Positions 13,586 to 14,243 of a stretch of 14,243 nucleotides of DNA are shown here, piece after piece. The notes beneath the pieces are model-generated. The model was not told where the DNA came from and did no database searches. It worked only from the letters and a program-made list of their open reading frames with translations. The position numbers and the translations under genes are program-made. The DNA is from Rhodospirillales bacterium (GTDB lineage Bacteria > Pseudomonadota > Alphaproteobacteria > Acetobacterales > Acetobacteraceae). The stretch's first letter is position 1, and every line of letters starts with the position of its first letter. The stretch spans positions 1 to 14,243 of the forward strand of contig JANXXW010000454.1 of the NCBI GenBank assembly GCA_025350425.1. Reading direction: 5' to 3'.

Positions 13586-14243
13586 ATGTCGCGCATCAAT
13601 GTGGCCCACATACTCCCTTCCGGTACTTCGCTTCCGAGAAAGCCGCAGCGGCGCGAGGTCGCAAAACCTTCGGCTAATTTCGTGGTCGACACGTTAGCGA
13701 CGGCCAAGGCCGGTCGGAGTCAGTATCGCTTCGCCCTCATCGTTTGCGTGGTGTTTGCCGTCGTCACGATCGCAATGCTGCCGATCGCCACGCGCACAAC
13801 AATCCGCATGCCGGGATTTTCTGTCATGAGCCAGAGCGGCTTGGCAATGCTCTATGGCCTGACCACGACACTGTTCCTGACCCAATACCGCAGCACGCGC
13901 ACGGTTTCCGTGCTTTTTCTCGCGGCAGGCAGTCTCTACACGACGATTGCCGTGCTGGCCCAACTCGCGTGCCTTCCTGAAATCTTCGCGTTCGGCGACA
14001 TGGCCGGAAACGGCTCCTCCGCCCTGAGTTGGCTTCGGGTTTTCTGGCATATTGGCCCCCCGCTGTTCGCGCTACCTTTTGCCATCATCGAGGGCGGCCG
14101 GCACCGCGGCGCCATGACGCACCCGGGGCGGGTAAGCCGCACGATGTGGGGAATGATCGCCGTCATATGCGTCGGCAGCGCGCTAATCGTGCTCGCGGCG
14201 ACGCAACATGTCCCCTTTCTTCCCAACATCATCACCGGCAACA
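13586..14243 (+). CDS. Membrane sensor protein with MASE4-like N-terminal domain (3' end outside window)
   Basis: An open frame runs from the ATG at 13586 to the window end (219 residues, no stop). GGAGGG at 13577-13582 lies just upstream. After about 48 polar residues there are several hydrophobic helices. The order (I/M)R(M)PGFSVMSQSGLAML, a TTTLFLTQYRSTR turn, LFLAAGSLYTT and then WLRVFWHIGPPLFALPFAI matches the MASE4 membrane-sensor domain, whose hallmark is the W-x2-x-FWHxGxPL segment. MASE4 usually sits in front of GGDEF or histidine-kinase domains, so the missing part is probably a diguanylate cyclase or kinase. The inner face would then signal by cyclic di-GMP or phosphotransfer. The assignment is by pattern recognition; the output domain is not visible. 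It follows the AT-rich gap and is likely transcribed alone. Confidence 0.72.
   Translation, partial: MSRINVAHILPSGTSLPRKPQRREVAKPSANFVVDTLATAKAGRSQYRFALIVCVVFAVVTIAMLPIATRTTIRMPGFSVMSQSGLAMLYGLTTTLFLTQYRSTRTVSVLFLAAGSLYTTIAVLAQLACLPEIFAFGDMAGNGSSALSWLRVFWHIGPPLFALPFAIIEGGRHRGAMTHPGRVSRTMWGMIAVICVGSALIVLAATQHVPFLPNIITGN

Noticed and set aside
13459..13707. 82-codon minus-strand open frame in and beside the AT-rich region
   Set aside because: It runs antisense over the start of the MASE4-like gene, shows no family motif and has no better start signals.

Overview
The window is GC-rich DNA from a bacterium, most likely an alphaproteobacterium of the Rhodospirillales/Acetobacteraceae kind. That placement is an inference from base composition, codon use and gene content, not from a marker gene. 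I see no rRNA, tRNA, CRISPR array, complete insertion sequence or phage gene.

Bases 1-4649 hold an aromatic CoA-thioester catabolic cluster: a short-chain dehydrogenase (partial, minus), a fused flavin monooxygenase/old-yellow-enzyme protein of the 2-aminobenzoyl-CoA monooxygenase/reductase (salicylyl-CoA 5-hydroxylase) type (plus), and an aryl-CoA ligase (minus) whose 3' end overlaps the fusion gene by 35 bp. Together they fit the aerobic anthranilate-CoA route: activation to the CoA thioester, hydroxylation and ring reduction, then dehydrogenation towards beta-oxidation. Bases 4748-7245 carry a glycine-zipper lipoprotein and an intact MsbA-type ABC half-transporter, each on the plus strand.

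Bases 7246-12789 look like an accessory block. It begins with a small secreted protein made of four 13-residue repeats (minus) and a 45-residue membrane peptide (plus), diverging from a spacer that holds two copies of a TCTGAA-N4-TTCAGA palindrome. Then comes a compact minus-strand operon: a class III nucleotide cyclase fused to a TolB-like domain and TPR-like region, a PAP2/vanadium-haloperoxidase-like enzyme, a G1 (eqolisin) glutamic peptidase homologue, and a Crp/Fnr regulator with an apparently intact cyclic-nucleotide phosphate-binding Arg. The operon thus encodes a possible cNMP maker and a possible cNMP reader around two unusual enzymes. The cyclase keeps its metal-binding Asp pair and the transition-state Asn/Arg, but lacks the usual purine-selecting Lys/Asp.

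The block is bounded on the right (12790-13122) by a roughly 95% identical copy of the 3' end of the ABC gene, with a 138-bp in-frame deletion that removes Walker B. The block is therefore flanked by direct repeats and may be an inserted or excisable module. An AT-rich gap (13123-13585) follows, then the 5' part of a membrane protein with a MASE4-like sensor domain that runs off the window and is probably the input domain of a diguanylate cyclase or kinase.

The best candidate for an undescribed system is the four-gene cyclase-PAP2-G1 peptidase-Crp operon, together with its setting between the two ABC 3' ends.
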